DNA from: Pedobacter gandavensis
GTDB taxonomy: Bacteria > Bacteroidota > Bacteroidia > Sphingobacteriales > Sphingobacteriaceae
Assembly: GCF_014172405.1 (NCBI RefSeq)
Contig: NZ_WNXC01000007.1
Coordinates: 1 to 64,000 of the forward strand
Reading direction: 5' to 3'
DNA length: 64,000 bases
Of the stretch, positions 15,195 to 24,643 are shown in pieces (position 1 is the stretch's first letter; each line of letters starts with the position of its first letter). A program made the translations under genes and the position numbers. Below the pieces are notes generated by a model. It worked only from the letters and a program-made list of their open reading frames with translations. It ran no database searches and was not told the origin of the DNA.

Positions 15195-18185
15195 TTAGCG
15201 TTTCTCATTGGTCTTTACCCCATAAAACTGCAGATCTTTAATGGCCACCTTACTCTTTTCCGGTTGCACCTCAGAAATGGTTATTTTGATTTGTCTCACA
15301 TTTTCATAATTGTAAGATAAGGGCTTGTACTCTTGACCCGAAACCTTTTTATTGGTGATTACATTTTGCCAATTGATCCCATTTGTGGAAAGGGCAATGG
15401 AATAGGTATACCAATCACTATCTTTCCCCCAAATGATCCGGCTGCCTTTGAGTGTATAGCTATCCCCAAGGTTGATCACTAATTCAGTCGGCAGTTGATT
15501 TTTCCCTGGCATCCAGATCGTAGAAAGATTATCGTCAATCAAATTTTCAATTTTAGTTGGCAGCCCTCCCAGTGGTTCCCTGATCATTTCAGGAGTAACT
15601 TTAATTGGAGGAGGCAACACATCGACAGCATCGGTTGGCAATACAGAACTATCCTCTGTTTCTTTTTCAAACTTCCATTTTGCATGAATCCCATCTTGTA
15701 AAAATCTCCCAGCATAAGGAATTGTACTCATCGTTGTACTGGCTGATTTTAATCCGGAACTACCTGCTGTGATTATAATATTTCCTGCCTTTTCAGAAGT
15801 TTGGATGATACCATATCCGATACCTCCTTCGGTATACTGAACAGCTGCTTCAATTCTTGGAATAGCCGCTCCTATCAAGGCTCCTTCCCCAGTTACCTGC
15901 AGATTGATTTTAAACGACTGCAGCGCTTTTGTATTTGTAATGACCGTTCCATCCTTATCACATACTTTAATATATACCGGTATCATATCCGATCCGTCTG
16001 CAACTGGTTTTATACCCCAGTCAGCAATTTCAATTTCCAGGTGGTCTGGCTTTCCTGGTGTTTTAACAACAGATTTTGCAACCACTTTACCATCCATTAT
16101 ACCTTCGGCTTTCAATTCGCCTGGTTCGTAACCACTCGTCTTAAATGTATAATATGGACTTCCTCCTTTTGCAGCTACAAAAGGAGCAGTAACCGCATTG
16201 TCCTTTCTGGTCATATCGCCAATCAGTTGATTGTTTCGGTATAATTTCACCTGGTCGCAATTCGAAAAAACAGTAATTGTTGAATCCAAATCTGGTCGGC
16301 TGTTATAACTCGCTATAAAAACCATTGGTCCATATACAGGATTTCGTGCATCTTGCATCGCCTGTAACTGATAGTACCCAAACTTCTCATAACGGTCGAT
16401 ATCCACTACGCCACTGAAAGCAGTAATTACATCTGAACCCCGGGTATAGTCATTATAACTCCACAAAAAATATCCACCAATTCTTTTGTTGGCATCCAGT
16501 TTTGCATGATCCCAGTATCCACCTTCTTCCTCCAACATAGTTCCATTCAATGCATTTTGTCTTAAAACACATTGTGCTAAGAGACCTTTAGCCGTATACA
16601 TTCTTGATGCCCTCAAGCCATTTTCCTTTTGCGGATCGGCCATCCAGGTATCGCCCCATTCTCTCGTAAGGGAAGGCATCTCAGGGTTAGGGTCGGTACC
16701 ATCTTCATTAATCACCTTATAACTTACATCATAATACTTTCTTCCTTTAGCAAAGAAATCATCTGCTGTAAACATCTGGTTGTTGGGCATTTCTTCATGG
16801 GCTATCCTTACGACTTCTTTTGCCCATGAATCCGGTGTGGGTGATTCGTTTAACGAGGTTTCCCATAAGAAAACAGAAGGACGATTTCGATCACGCCGAA
16901 TCATTTCCCGTACCTGCTGGTAGGTTCTTTTAATGAATACAGAATCTTTATTAAATAATTGCCATCCAGGCTCACATTCTATCACCAACAAACCGATTTT
17001 ATCACAAGCATCTAAAAAAGCTGGAGACTGTGGATAATGTGCGGCTCTCACCGCATTGAAACCACCCTTCTTCAATTGCATGGCATCTCTGTATTGCATA
17101 GAATTAGCGGCTGCATCACCAATAAACTGGTAATTCTGGTGCCTGTTGGCACCTCTCAGATATAACTTCTCTCCATTCATGTAAAAACCATCTGACTTCC
17201 CTTCAGGAGATCTGAAAGCAATGCTGCGGATTCCCATTAAAGTTATTTTTTCATCTGACAGTTTTTTGCCTTTATATACCTGGGATACCACATGGTATTG
17301 GTAAGGATGATCGGGATGCCACAACTTTGGCTGCAGAACAACCAGGTTTTGATCAAATTCCATTTCAGCTTTAACTAAACCCTTGGTTACAGAACGGGCA
17401 ACCTCCTTTTCATTGCGATCTCTTATGCTGCTAACCAGCGTAACGGAGTCACTTATTCCTATTCCGTTTACCAGGTGTGTCTTGATATTTATTTCCGCTT
17501 TCTCCTTTTGCACTTTTGGATAGGTAATAAACAAACCTCCTCCGGCAATTTTATTGGCTTCAAGAGGATCAGAAATATAGAGTTTGTTGGTTATTATTAA
17601 AGATACATCACGATAAATGCCACCATAATAATTAAAATCCAGTCTATCCAGTTCTTTCCCCGGAGGGGTAAGGGGATCGTTGGTATTTACAACCCGCAGG
17701 GCCAAAACATTGGTACGATCAAACTTAACTACGGCTGTTATATCCACCACAAAACCCAAATATCCGCCATAATGTGTGGCTACCTTTTCCCCATTCAGAA
17801 ACACCTCACAATTCTTCTGTACCCCTTCAAAATTCAATGTAATCCGCTTTCTACTGGCCCACTGATCAACTTTGAAATACCTACGGTACCAGCCAACACC
17901 CTGGTAAATTTGAGCACCACCATTGTGTTTTTTCTCCAGCCGCATACTATGTGGTACCGCAACGGAAAACCACTTGTCGTCATTAAACTTAAGCGACTCG
18001 GCTCCTTTAACATCTCCTCTGAAAAAGGCCCAATTTGTATTCAAATTAAAAACTTTCCTTGTAGGATCCGATTGATTTTGAGCTATTCTAGCTGTTGTTC
18101 CCTTAACATTTCTCCCCTTGTTTTGGCAAAAAGCACTTTGTAGGCTGCATATGCTTAAAACAAAGAAAATTAGTCTACTGGTCAT
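15195..18185 (-). CDS. Secreted GH2 beta-galactosidase-like glycosidase with discoidin domain
   Basis: This is a 996-residue exported enzyme (signal peptide about residues 1-20, ending AFC-Q). It has an N-terminal GH2 sugar-binding jelly roll (about 45-200), an immunoglobulin-like sandwich (205-320) and a TIM barrel from about 325. The acid/base Glu is in the WETSLNES motif (Asn446-Glu447) and a probable nucleophile is in LTREWGDTW. Further beta-sandwich domains follow, and a C-terminal F5/8 type C (discoidin) carbohydrate-binding module covers about the last 120 residues. It probably removes terminal beta-linked galactose or a related sugar. It is the last gene of the locus, 12 bp after the GH43-GH35 gene. 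Confidence 0.88.
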   Translation of the reverse strand: MTSRLIFFVLSICSLQSAFCQNKGRNVKGTTARIAQNQSDPTRKVFNLNTNWAFFRGDVKGAESLKFNDDKWFSVAVPHSMRLEKKHNGGAQIYQGVGWYRRYFKVDQWASRKRITLNFEGVQKNCEVFLNGEKVATHYGGYLGFVVDITAVVKFDRTNVLALRVVNTNDPLTPPGKELDRLDFNYYGGIYRDVSLIITNKLYISDPLEANKIAGGGLFITYPKVQKEKAEINIKTHLVNGIGISDSVTLVSSIRDRNEKEVARSVTKGLVKAEMEFDQNLVVLQPKLWHPDHPYQYHVVSQVYKGKKLSDEKITLMGIRSIAFRSPEGKSDGFYMNGEKLYLRGANRHQNYQFIGDAAANSMQYRDAMQLKKGGFNAVRAAHYPQSPAFLDACDKIGLLVIECEPGWQLFNKDSVFIKRTYQQVREMIRRDRNRPSVFLWETSLNESPTPDSWAKEVVRIAHEEMPNNQMFTADDFFAKGRKYYDVSYKVINEDGTDPNPEMPSLTREWGDTWMADPQKENGLRASRMYTAKGLLAQCVLRQNALNGTMLEEEGGYWDHAKLDANKRIGGYFLWSYNDYTRGSDVITAFSGVVDIDRYEKFGYYQLQAMQDARNPVYGPMVFIASYNSRPDLDSTITVFSNCDQVKLYRNNQLIGDMTRKDNAVTAPFVAAKGGSPYYTFKTSGYEPGELKAEGIMDGKVVAKSVVKTPGKPDHLEIEIADWGIKPVADGSDMIPVYIKVCDKDGTVITNTKALQSFKINLQVTGEGALIGAAIPRIEAAVQYTEGGIGYGIIQTSEKAGNIIITAGSSGLKSASTTMSTIPYAGRFLQDGIHAKWKFEKETEDSSVLPTDAVDVLPPPIKVTPEMIREPLGGLPTKIENLIDDNLSTIWMPGKNQLPTELVINLGDSYTLKGSRIIWGKDSDWYTYSIALSTNGINWQNVITNKKVSGQEYKPLSYNYENVRQIKITISEVQPEKSKVAIKDLQFYGVKTNEKR

Positions 18186-18197
18186 AATTATTTCTGA

Positions 18198-21100
18198 TTA
18201 ATACTCCGTTATCTCCATTCCTTTAATTACAGCTCCATTCATGGTTTGACGCAGCCCAAAAGTGATCACGTTCTTTTTATCCTTTCCAAAATTCAACCAA
18301 CATTCGGGCAGATAAAATTCGCGTTGTGGGCCAGCCTCCCAGTGTCTTCCAATATTATGTCCATTGAGGTACATATATCCATTACCTGAAGCGTTAATAA
18401 GCATTCGCCAGGTGGTAGCTGGATCAGCATTTGCAGGCAACTCAAATTCTGCCCTATACCAGGTAAATAAAGCGGTTTGTTTTCCCTGCGGCTGTATCCC
18501 ATTTCCTTTTCTTGGGATGGAGAAGGCAGTATCTAATTGCATTTTATTCCATTTGTCGGCGGCGAATTCAGGCTTCACAAAACCATGATCTATACCTGCC
18601 AGGTTGGTTGCTACTTTCCATTTCAGCACCTTTTGTATCATTGTCGTTGTATCAGACAGCCCGGCAGTTTTAATCCCACTCAATTCTTCCATTGGATAAT
18701 AACCGTGTTCATGACCTATATTTTCATACACCACAGTGATTTCATTCTCTCCTGCATGTAGTAATCCGGCGACATCAAAAATATTATCATATTCATTGTC
18801 TTTGATCCTTTCAAAAGATTTGTTGACATTTCTCGTTACAACCGCAGCATATTTATCCGTAGGATACAGACGTGTTGCCAATTTGCCGTTTACCTGAACA
18901 TTCAAGACATCTCTTGAATAAGTGTTGAACAACAATTTCACAAAGCGCTTTGCTTCTTTTTGTGTTAATGAATCTTGCGAACGATAAAGCACATATCGGG
19001 AATCATTCACTCCCATCTCGGGCAATGAAACATTCGGGCTTAATACTTTCCAATCTGCATTAAAATCTTCATTGATGGTCTGCACTTCCTTTATTGGAAT
19101 ATGGATTTTAGGCTGTTGTACAACCACCTGCTTGTTTAGATCTTCCTGCATACTCCACCAAAAACCTTTATTGGCCCCAGCTTTTGGAGGGATAACCAGC
19201 ACCTTCGTTTCCAAAGAATCCAAGGTATACTCCACTTCAAATGAAGCCTCCGATGACAATTCATTTTTCACATTAGCTGCCGTCGTGATCAGCACTTTTT
19301 CTTCATTTTGATTTACATTGTAAATGGGTTTCGCCATGTCAGCATCTACTCCGGGCTTAACCAATGCAGTGCCTGACAATTTCTTTTTTGCCGAACTGTT
19401 ATGAAGAAAAACAAATTTGGTCCCATCCGAAGCAATTCGGACACCACCTTTTAACTCATCCGGCACATTTTCAAAAGCACAAATCCCACCTTTAGCATGA
19501 ATCAACTGCTGTTCATATTTTTTGATGAATGACCCAATGTTGCGGGCAGCAATATATTTTTTCGATAGCGATCCATTTTCTCTGATGGCCGCATTATAGT
19601 CGTATGAGGTAGTTTGCCCTCTTGCACCCCATCCGTCAAAGTGAGTCCCCCCATAAAACATATAATCATTCAAGCCGGTAGCACCACCCAAAATAGACAT
19701 CATCCCGATCGCATAGAAATGTCTATGATCGGACTCGTGGTCTTCACCTAGACGCCCGGCTACAGTAGAAAACCAGCCGCCCTGCAATTCGGTAACAAAA
19801 CCAGGTGCATTGGGCTGTTTGTGTTTTAAATCACTCATGCGTTTGGCACAGCTAATCGCATCATTTAATCCTACATAATAATTATCGCAGTCAAAAACGT
19901 CCGACAATAAGCTGTCCTTGCTTCCTCTGCATTGCTCGGTTAGGCAGGTAAATATAGGTACCGTAATGCCTGCATCCTTAACGGAACGATATAAGGATTG
20001 TAAAAACGCAGTCTTATCCTTGCTTTCATCCGAGTCATATTCATTTTCTATTTGAACCAGAATAATTCCTTTTTCCCCTTTTTTCTTGTGGCTAATTTGT
20101 TCATTGGCGATAAAATTATTCACGGCTTTATACCAATGTAGACTCCATTTCACATGCTCGGGATCATTGCTTCTGAGCCAAAAATCTTTTAGGCCTTCTG
20201 GTCTGAATTTTGCAAGCCAACGCGGATAACCACCTCCAGCCCATTCTGCACAAATAAACGGACCGGGGCGAACGATGGTATACAATCCAAACTCATTTTG
20301 AGCCATTTGTAGCCATTCCTGCAAATCAGAGAAATCTATCTGGGAGTAATCATTGATATTCTTTGGCATGTTTCTTTCATGCCAGTTCCAGGGTATATAA
20401 GTTTCAACGGTATTAAACCCTGCAGCTTTTATTTTCTTAAAACGGTCCCGCCATAATTCTTTGGGGCACCTGAAATAATGAAATGCGGCGCTATACACAA
20501 AGGTTTCTTTACCGTCAATTTTAAGACTATTGCCATCATAAGTTACCTTTTGATTATTTGGAATAGGGTTCTCTCCCTTGAAACGGAACCAATTAAAATC
20601 GGCATAACCACCAGCCCCTGTATTTTTGGTGCTGTAATTGAATAGGGCAAATCGGTTGGCAGTCCAATCTAAACCTAGGCCCATATTAAGCTGATTCCCA
20701 AATGGAATAAATTTCTTTCCATCCACACTGTAGGAGAAAGAAGCAATAAAACCAATGTGCGTGGCATTTGCTTTTAACCATAGTTTATTGGGTAAAAAAT
20801 TAGGAATACTGTCGATCACTTTACCGTTGTTTACCATCAGCAAAGTTTTTTTATTCCCTTTTTTCCGAATTGCGATATAAGCATAAGGGGATTGAAAAAT
20901 ACCGAAACCAGCTATATTGCCATCTTTCAGCCCCGACACTTCCATCTCTACGGTACCTTCTGATGCAGGACCCTGCACCCGTTGACTCAGTGTATTCACT
21001 GCCGTTGTCAACTCTTTTGCAGGCAAGGCATGCAAACGCAGGTATCCCTTTCTCTCTTTTAGCGACCATTTATCCTCAGCAGGATTGTGGTTCCACTGCC

Positions 21101-22139
21101 ATTGTAAACCAAGTGTTGAGGTATTGAACTCATCGGAAGTAGCCGGAACAGTGACCGGATAGACTTTACCCACATCCGGCTTTTTATGTGTTTCTACTCC
21201 TTTTCCATTTATCCCCAACATCGGCCAGCCATCAACCCAGGTCACAGGTTCCAAATTAGGGGTTCTCCCTATTGCTCCGCGATCCTGCATAATGATAAAC
21301 CACCAGGAGCCATCTTTTAGTTGCAGCATTCCGCCCTGGTGCAGCCCATTGCCTGGATAAGTATGATCGTCATTGATGATCACCTTCGATTCATAAGGCC
21401 CATAAATATTATCAGATCGCAAACAAACCTGCCTTCCTTGTGTACCACCTGTAGAACCCAAAATATAATATTTCCCTTTGATTTTGTATACATGGGAGCC
21501 CTCCAGATAAGGGTAATCACGATTGTTGTAAATCTCCTTTTGTGGTGTTTTCACCGATAAAGCATCGGCATTTAATTCGGTGATATAGAGTTTTTGCTGA
21601 CCATGAGCGACATACACTTTCCCATCATCATCAAAAAACAAACCCGGGTCATACAAGTACTCCGGAAAAATAGTTCTCTTCCAGGGACCATTTATATCTT
21701 TTGATGTGCAAATTGAGAAATTTCCTTTTTCTTTATCCCAATTTGGCGTGCAAAAGCCGACATAAAACAATCCCTTATGATGCCGTATGGTTGCCGCCCA
21801 GGAGCCCCTGAGGTATCTATCTCCACCCTGAAAATTATAGCGGGGATCTTCATTATATTTATCTACGGCATACCCTGCCATTTCCCAGTTCACCAGATCT
21901 TTCGATTTTAAGATAGGGCAACCAGGCACATAGTGCATACTTGTAGAAATGAAATAGAAAGTATCATCTACGCGAATGACATCAGGATCGGGCCAATCGC
22001 CCCAAAGCAATGGGTTTTTAAATGTACCGTTTTTATTATCTGCCGTCCACACATTTTCCGACTTGGCAGATTGAGCATGCAGAGGTATTGATTCCTTGCA
22101 AAAGAAAACAAGAAATAAAAGCAATGTTTTTTTTATCAT
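18198..22139 (-). CDS. Bifunctional GH43-GH35 glycosidase fusion
   Basis: This is a 1313-residue exported protein (signal peptide about residues 1-23) with two catalytic modules. A five-bladed GH43 module spans about 35-330. Its catalytic residues are visible as Asp51 (WPDPDV), Asp164 (YDPGLFF) and Glu213 (YLEGSH). A beta-sandwich typical of GH43 C-termini follows (335-520). From about 530 comes a GH35 beta-galactosidase barrel with acid/base Glu700 (VQIENEYD) and nucleophile Glu784 (FVTELQGG), then jelly-roll domains to the end. It could remove a terminal galactose and the arabinose or xylose beneath it. Both active sites look intact. The gene pair upstream and downstream is tightly spaced. 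Confidence 0.9.
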   Translation of the reverse strand: MIKKTLLLFLVFFCKESIPLHAQSAKSENVWTADNKNGTFKNPLLWGDWPDPDVIRVDDTFYFISTSMHYVPGCPILKSKDLVNWEMAGYAVDKYNEDPRYNFQGGDRYLRGSWAATIRHHKGLFYVGFCTPNWDKEKGNFSICTSKDINGPWKRTIFPEYLYDPGLFFDDDGKVYVAHGQQKLYITELNADALSVKTPQKEIYNNRDYPYLEGSHVYKIKGKYYILGSTGGTQGRQVCLRSDNIYGPYESKVIINDDHTYPGNGLHQGGMLQLKDGSWWFIIMQDRGAIGRTPNLEPVTWVDGWPMLGINGKGVETHKKPDVGKVYPVTVPATSDEFNTSTLGLQWQWNHNPAEDKWSLKERKGYLRLHALPAKELTTAVNTLSQRVQGPASEGTVEMEVSGLKDGNIAGFGIFQSPYAYIAIRKKGNKKTLLMVNNGKVIDSIPNFLPNKLWLKANATHIGFIASFSYSVDGKKFIPFGNQLNMGLGLDWTANRFALFNYSTKNTGAGGYADFNWFRFKGENPIPNNQKVTYDGNSLKIDGKETFVYSAAFHYFRCPKELWRDRFKKIKAAGFNTVETYIPWNWHERNMPKNINDYSQIDFSDLQEWLQMAQNEFGLYTIVRPGPFICAEWAGGGYPRWLAKFRPEGLKDFWLRSNDPEHVKWSLHWYKAVNNFIANEQISHKKKGEKGIILVQIENEYDSDESKDKTAFLQSLYRSVKDAGITVPIFTCLTEQCRGSKDSLLSDVFDCDNYYVGLNDAISCAKRMSDLKHKQPNAPGFVTELQGGWFSTVAGRLGEDHESDHRHFYAIGMMSILGGATGLNDYMFYGGTHFDGWGARGQTTSYDYNAAIRENGSLSKKYIAARNIGSFIKKYEQQLIHAKGGICAFENVPDELKGGVRIASDGTKFVFLHNSSAKKKLSGTALVKPGVDADMAKPIYNVNQNEEKVLITTAANVKNELSSEASFEVEYTLDSLETKVLVIPPKAGANKGFWWSMQEDLNKQVVVQQPKIHIPIKEVQTINEDFNADWKVLSPNVSLPEMGVNDSRYVLYRSQDSLTQKEAKRFVKLLFNTYSRDVLNVQVNGKLATRLYPTDKYAAVVTRNVNKSFERIKDNEYDNIFDVAGLLHAGENEITVVYENIGHEHGYYPMEELSGIKTAGLSDTTTMIQKVLKWKVATNLAGIDHGFVKPEFAADKWNKMQLDTAFSIPRKGNGIQPQGKQTALFTWYRAEFELPANADPATTWRMLINASGNGYMYLNGHNIGRHWEAGPQREFYLPECWLNFGKDKKNVITFGLRQTMNGAVIKGMEITEY

Positions 22140-22171
22140 AATATATTTAAAAGGTTTATTCTACTTAGTTA

Positions 22172-24034
22172 TTACCAAACTTTAAATTGCAATCTTCCGC
22201 TTCTTTTGATCTCAAAAGGCCCGGCAGAGGGCTTGGTTTTATTTCGCTTGACATTTGAAAAATCGGTATCAATTGTAATTGCATTCCCGCTCCGATCTGT
22301 AAATGGCTGTTGAGGGATTATCGCATTTCCCAATTTCTTGCTAGTGATCAGCAGCTGTTTCTCCTCTTTTGCCCAGGGATTTTCAAGATTAATAGTAAGG
22401 TACCAGCCATCATGCTTTTCTTCCAGTTCCACTCCGGGATTGTAATCCGGTTTTATTATTGGCTGAAGCTCCTGTTTAGCAGGCTTGGAATCCCCCAAAT
22501 ATACATTACCTTCCATTTGCACAGGTAATATCGATTCGTTGTAAGGCGACAGCTGAGTTCTGCCTACAAATATATTATTGTAAAAACGAGTATCACCACA
22601 GGGGTTATTGCGAAATCCTGCTATCTCTGTTGAATGTGGTTTAAGGAAAGGCGTTTCACGAGCATCAATATTGTCTGTTTTCCAAAGATCCCAGGCAATC
22701 ATATTATGAACAAATGCTACCCCTTGAGAAAGCCTTACCTGTGCCAACTGCGGAGAAAGAAACAGGTTATTGTCTACCAAGACAGGCCCATGATTCACTT
22801 CCAATGAAAAATCTTGCACCCTATTGTCATGGAGGAAGTTTTTCGTTACCCGGGTGCCCTGAGCCATCCAATCGAGCCATATTCCTCCCTCAGTATCATA
22901 AATATGATTTTTACTAATTTCTACGTCAACAGCCCCATGTAGCTTAATTCCTGCCAATTCATATCCCCAAAATAATTGTTGTTTACTGATCTTGGTGATC
23001 GTATTGCCTGAAATTGTACTGAATATGGCTCCAAGACTGCCAGCAATACCAGCCTGTCCGCAATGACTGATATGATTGTTGCGAACCAGGTGACTACCTA
23101 CCTGCGCTTTGTTCCAGCCGTTTTTATATGCTCGTTCTGTAGTTTTAATAAATCCTTCCACTGATTCTGATTTATTATCCCATTCATCCCCATATTTTCC
23201 GAGTGTAATTCCTGTACATTTCGAATAACTGATTTCGTTATTTTCGATGATCCATCCTTTGCTCCAATGGGTGCCAATTAAGCCAATTTGCTCAGCAGTA
23301 GGTGGCGCCCAGGGACTGGCCGCATGACTCATTACAAATCCCTTTACACCAATATAATTAATACCAGGTTTTGAAGGATAGAATACTGCTTGCCGAACAT
23401 TTATCTCGGTTAACTGTTCATTGGGATTAACGGCAAAAAAATTAGCCCAGATGGTCGTGTGAGTTTCATCCACCTTACAAAACCACAAAGGTGAATTGGC
23501 ATGAGCAGAATCTAATCGATTGAACTGATTGGTCTCTGTTAGCTGGTTTCCATTCAAATACACCTCTCCTGTATGGCACCACTTCCCTTTTTCCAGCCAG
23601 TCTCCGTGTAGGGTATCTGTATATGGATTAAATGCGCCGAAGAAACCATTAGGTATTTTAACCATCCATATCGAGCTGCCCAACTTTTGCCATCCTTTAA
23701 TAACCTCGGAACCTTTCCACTCCACTTTATCCCCTTTTGCAGCCCGATACCAAATCCGTTCATTCTCGGAGCTACCACCCCGGGGCGGAGCAACTTGCTC
23801 CCGATAAACGCCAGCATGTACCGTAATGATATCTCCGGGCATTGCGACTTTGGCTCCGGCAGCAATCGTTTTAAAAGGCTTGGTTATACTACCAATATTC
23901 GCATCATTTCCATGCCCGGATACATGGTATTCTTTATGATTTACATCCCTCTTTTGAGCTTGTACAAATTGTATACAGCCTATGATAACGAGGTATGTAG
24001 AAAGCCATAGTTCCTTACTTCTAATCATCTTCAT
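22172..24034 (-). CDS. GH120-like beta-xylosidase, right-handed beta-helix
   Basis: This is a 620-residue exported protein with a DUF1565-type start (GNDANIGSITKPFKTIAAGAKVAMPGD in parts) and a right-handed parallel beta-helix. From memory of GH120 beta-xylosidase XylC, the segments FFGAFNPYTDTLHGDWL, KGWIIENNEI, WLDWMAQGTRV and LEVNHGPVLVDNN are near-identical in layout. The Asp of WLDW and the Glu of LEVNHGP correspond to the family nucleophile and acid/base. I chose the start at 24034 because it gives a short n-region before the signal-peptide core. The longer frame from 24067 overlaps the upstream remnant by 17 bp. Confidence 0.82.
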   Translation of the reverse strand: MKMIRSKELWLSTYLVIIGCIQFVQAQKRDVNHKEYHVSGHGNDANIGSITKPFKTIAAGAKVAMPGDIITVHAGVYREQVAPPRGGSSENERIWYRAAKGDKVEWKGSEVIKGWQKLGSSIWMVKIPNGFFGAFNPYTDTLHGDWLEKGKWCHTGEVYLNGNQLTETNQFNRLDSAHANSPLWFCKVDETHTTIWANFFAVNPNEQLTEINVRQAVFYPSKPGINYIGVKGFVMSHAASPWAPPTAEQIGLIGTHWSKGWIIENNEISYSKCTGITLGKYGDEWDNKSESVEGFIKTTERAYKNGWNKAQVGSHLVRNNHISHCGQAGIAGSLGAIFSTISGNTITKISKQQLFWGYELAGIKLHGAVDVEISKNHIYDTEGGIWLDWMAQGTRVTKNFLHDNRVQDFSLEVNHGPVLVDNNLFLSPQLAQVRLSQGVAFVHNMIAWDLWKTDNIDARETPFLKPHSTEIAGFRNNPCGDTRFYNNIFVGRTQLSPYNESILPVQMEGNVYLGDSKPAKQELQPIIKPDYNPGVELEEKHDGWYLTINLENPWAKEEKQLLITSKKLGNAIIPQQPFTDRSGNAITIDTDFSNVKRNKTKPSAGPFEIKRSGRLQFKVW

Positions 24035-24050
24035 TCGGCTAAATATTTTG

Positions 24051-24515
24051 TTAATTAAACTGTCCATCTATCACATACTTTCTGCCAACCACCAGTTTTA
24101 AGGTTTTAACCTTAGTTCCATATACAAATGTGCAAATATCGTTTTTACCGGCTTTCCGTCTTGCTTCATCGGTACCTAAGGCTGCCGCTTTATCAAATTT
24201 ACCAGAGTCGGCTAAGGCCCTTACCTCGGGTAATAAGCCTGCCACATTCGGAACTGCTATTTTATGTCGATCCCAGGTCCGGATGAAAAGCTCCTCATCC
24301 ACACAGATTACCCTTTCCTCACCGGGCTTTCCGGTAGCCATCGTGCCATGCCTGCCATTCCCGGTTACAAATGCATCTTGCCAGTCAAGGGCCGGTTTTG
24401 CCGACCAGGCAACCCACTTTTTACTTCCGATTTTCGTTTGTAAAAATAAGGTCAGCGAACAAAGGGATATTGCAAAGAGTAACATTAGTTTTCGGGAGCA
24501 TATTTTTTTATTCAT
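24051..24515 (-). pseudogene. Internally deleted remnant of a GH95-type glycosidase
   Basis: This is a 154-residue frame with a signal peptide. It carries the opening of a GH95 (alpha-L-fucosidase/galactosidase) N-terminal domain: WSAKPALDWQDAFVTGNGRHG, ERVICVDEELF, then LPEVRALADSGKFDKAAAL. GH95 enzymes are usually about 750-850 residues. Here the sequence jumps, around residue 115, to VYGTKVKTLKLVVGRKYVIDG, which looks like the closing beta-strands of such a protein. The whole catalytic barrel is absent. The simplest reading is a large in-frame internal deletion. A functional short protein cannot be excluded. Confidence 0.65.
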
Positions 24516-24577
24516 ATTGCTGAAAGAGATAAAGTTTGCTTGAATTAGATATGCTAGATCTACAACGACCTATCAAA

Positions 24578-24605
24578 ATAAAGGGGTAATTAAATACCCC
24601 TTTAT
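24578..24605 (-). terminator. Hairpin between susD and the glycosidase genes
   Basis: An 11-bp perfect stem (ATAAAGGGGTA with TACCCCTTTAT) is followed by TTTTG on the minus strand. It lies 40 bp after susD and could end most susCD transcripts, or stabilise their 3' end, so that the enzymes are made in lower amounts. Confidence 0.75.
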
Positions 24606-24643
24606 CAGTTGTTTTAGAAAAATCCTATTGTAAAATTGGCCTA

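Noticed and set aside
15801..16244. 147-residue plus-strand frame inside the GH2 gene
   Set aside because: Antisense to a conserved coding region, with biased Ser/Phe/Cys composition typical of shadows.
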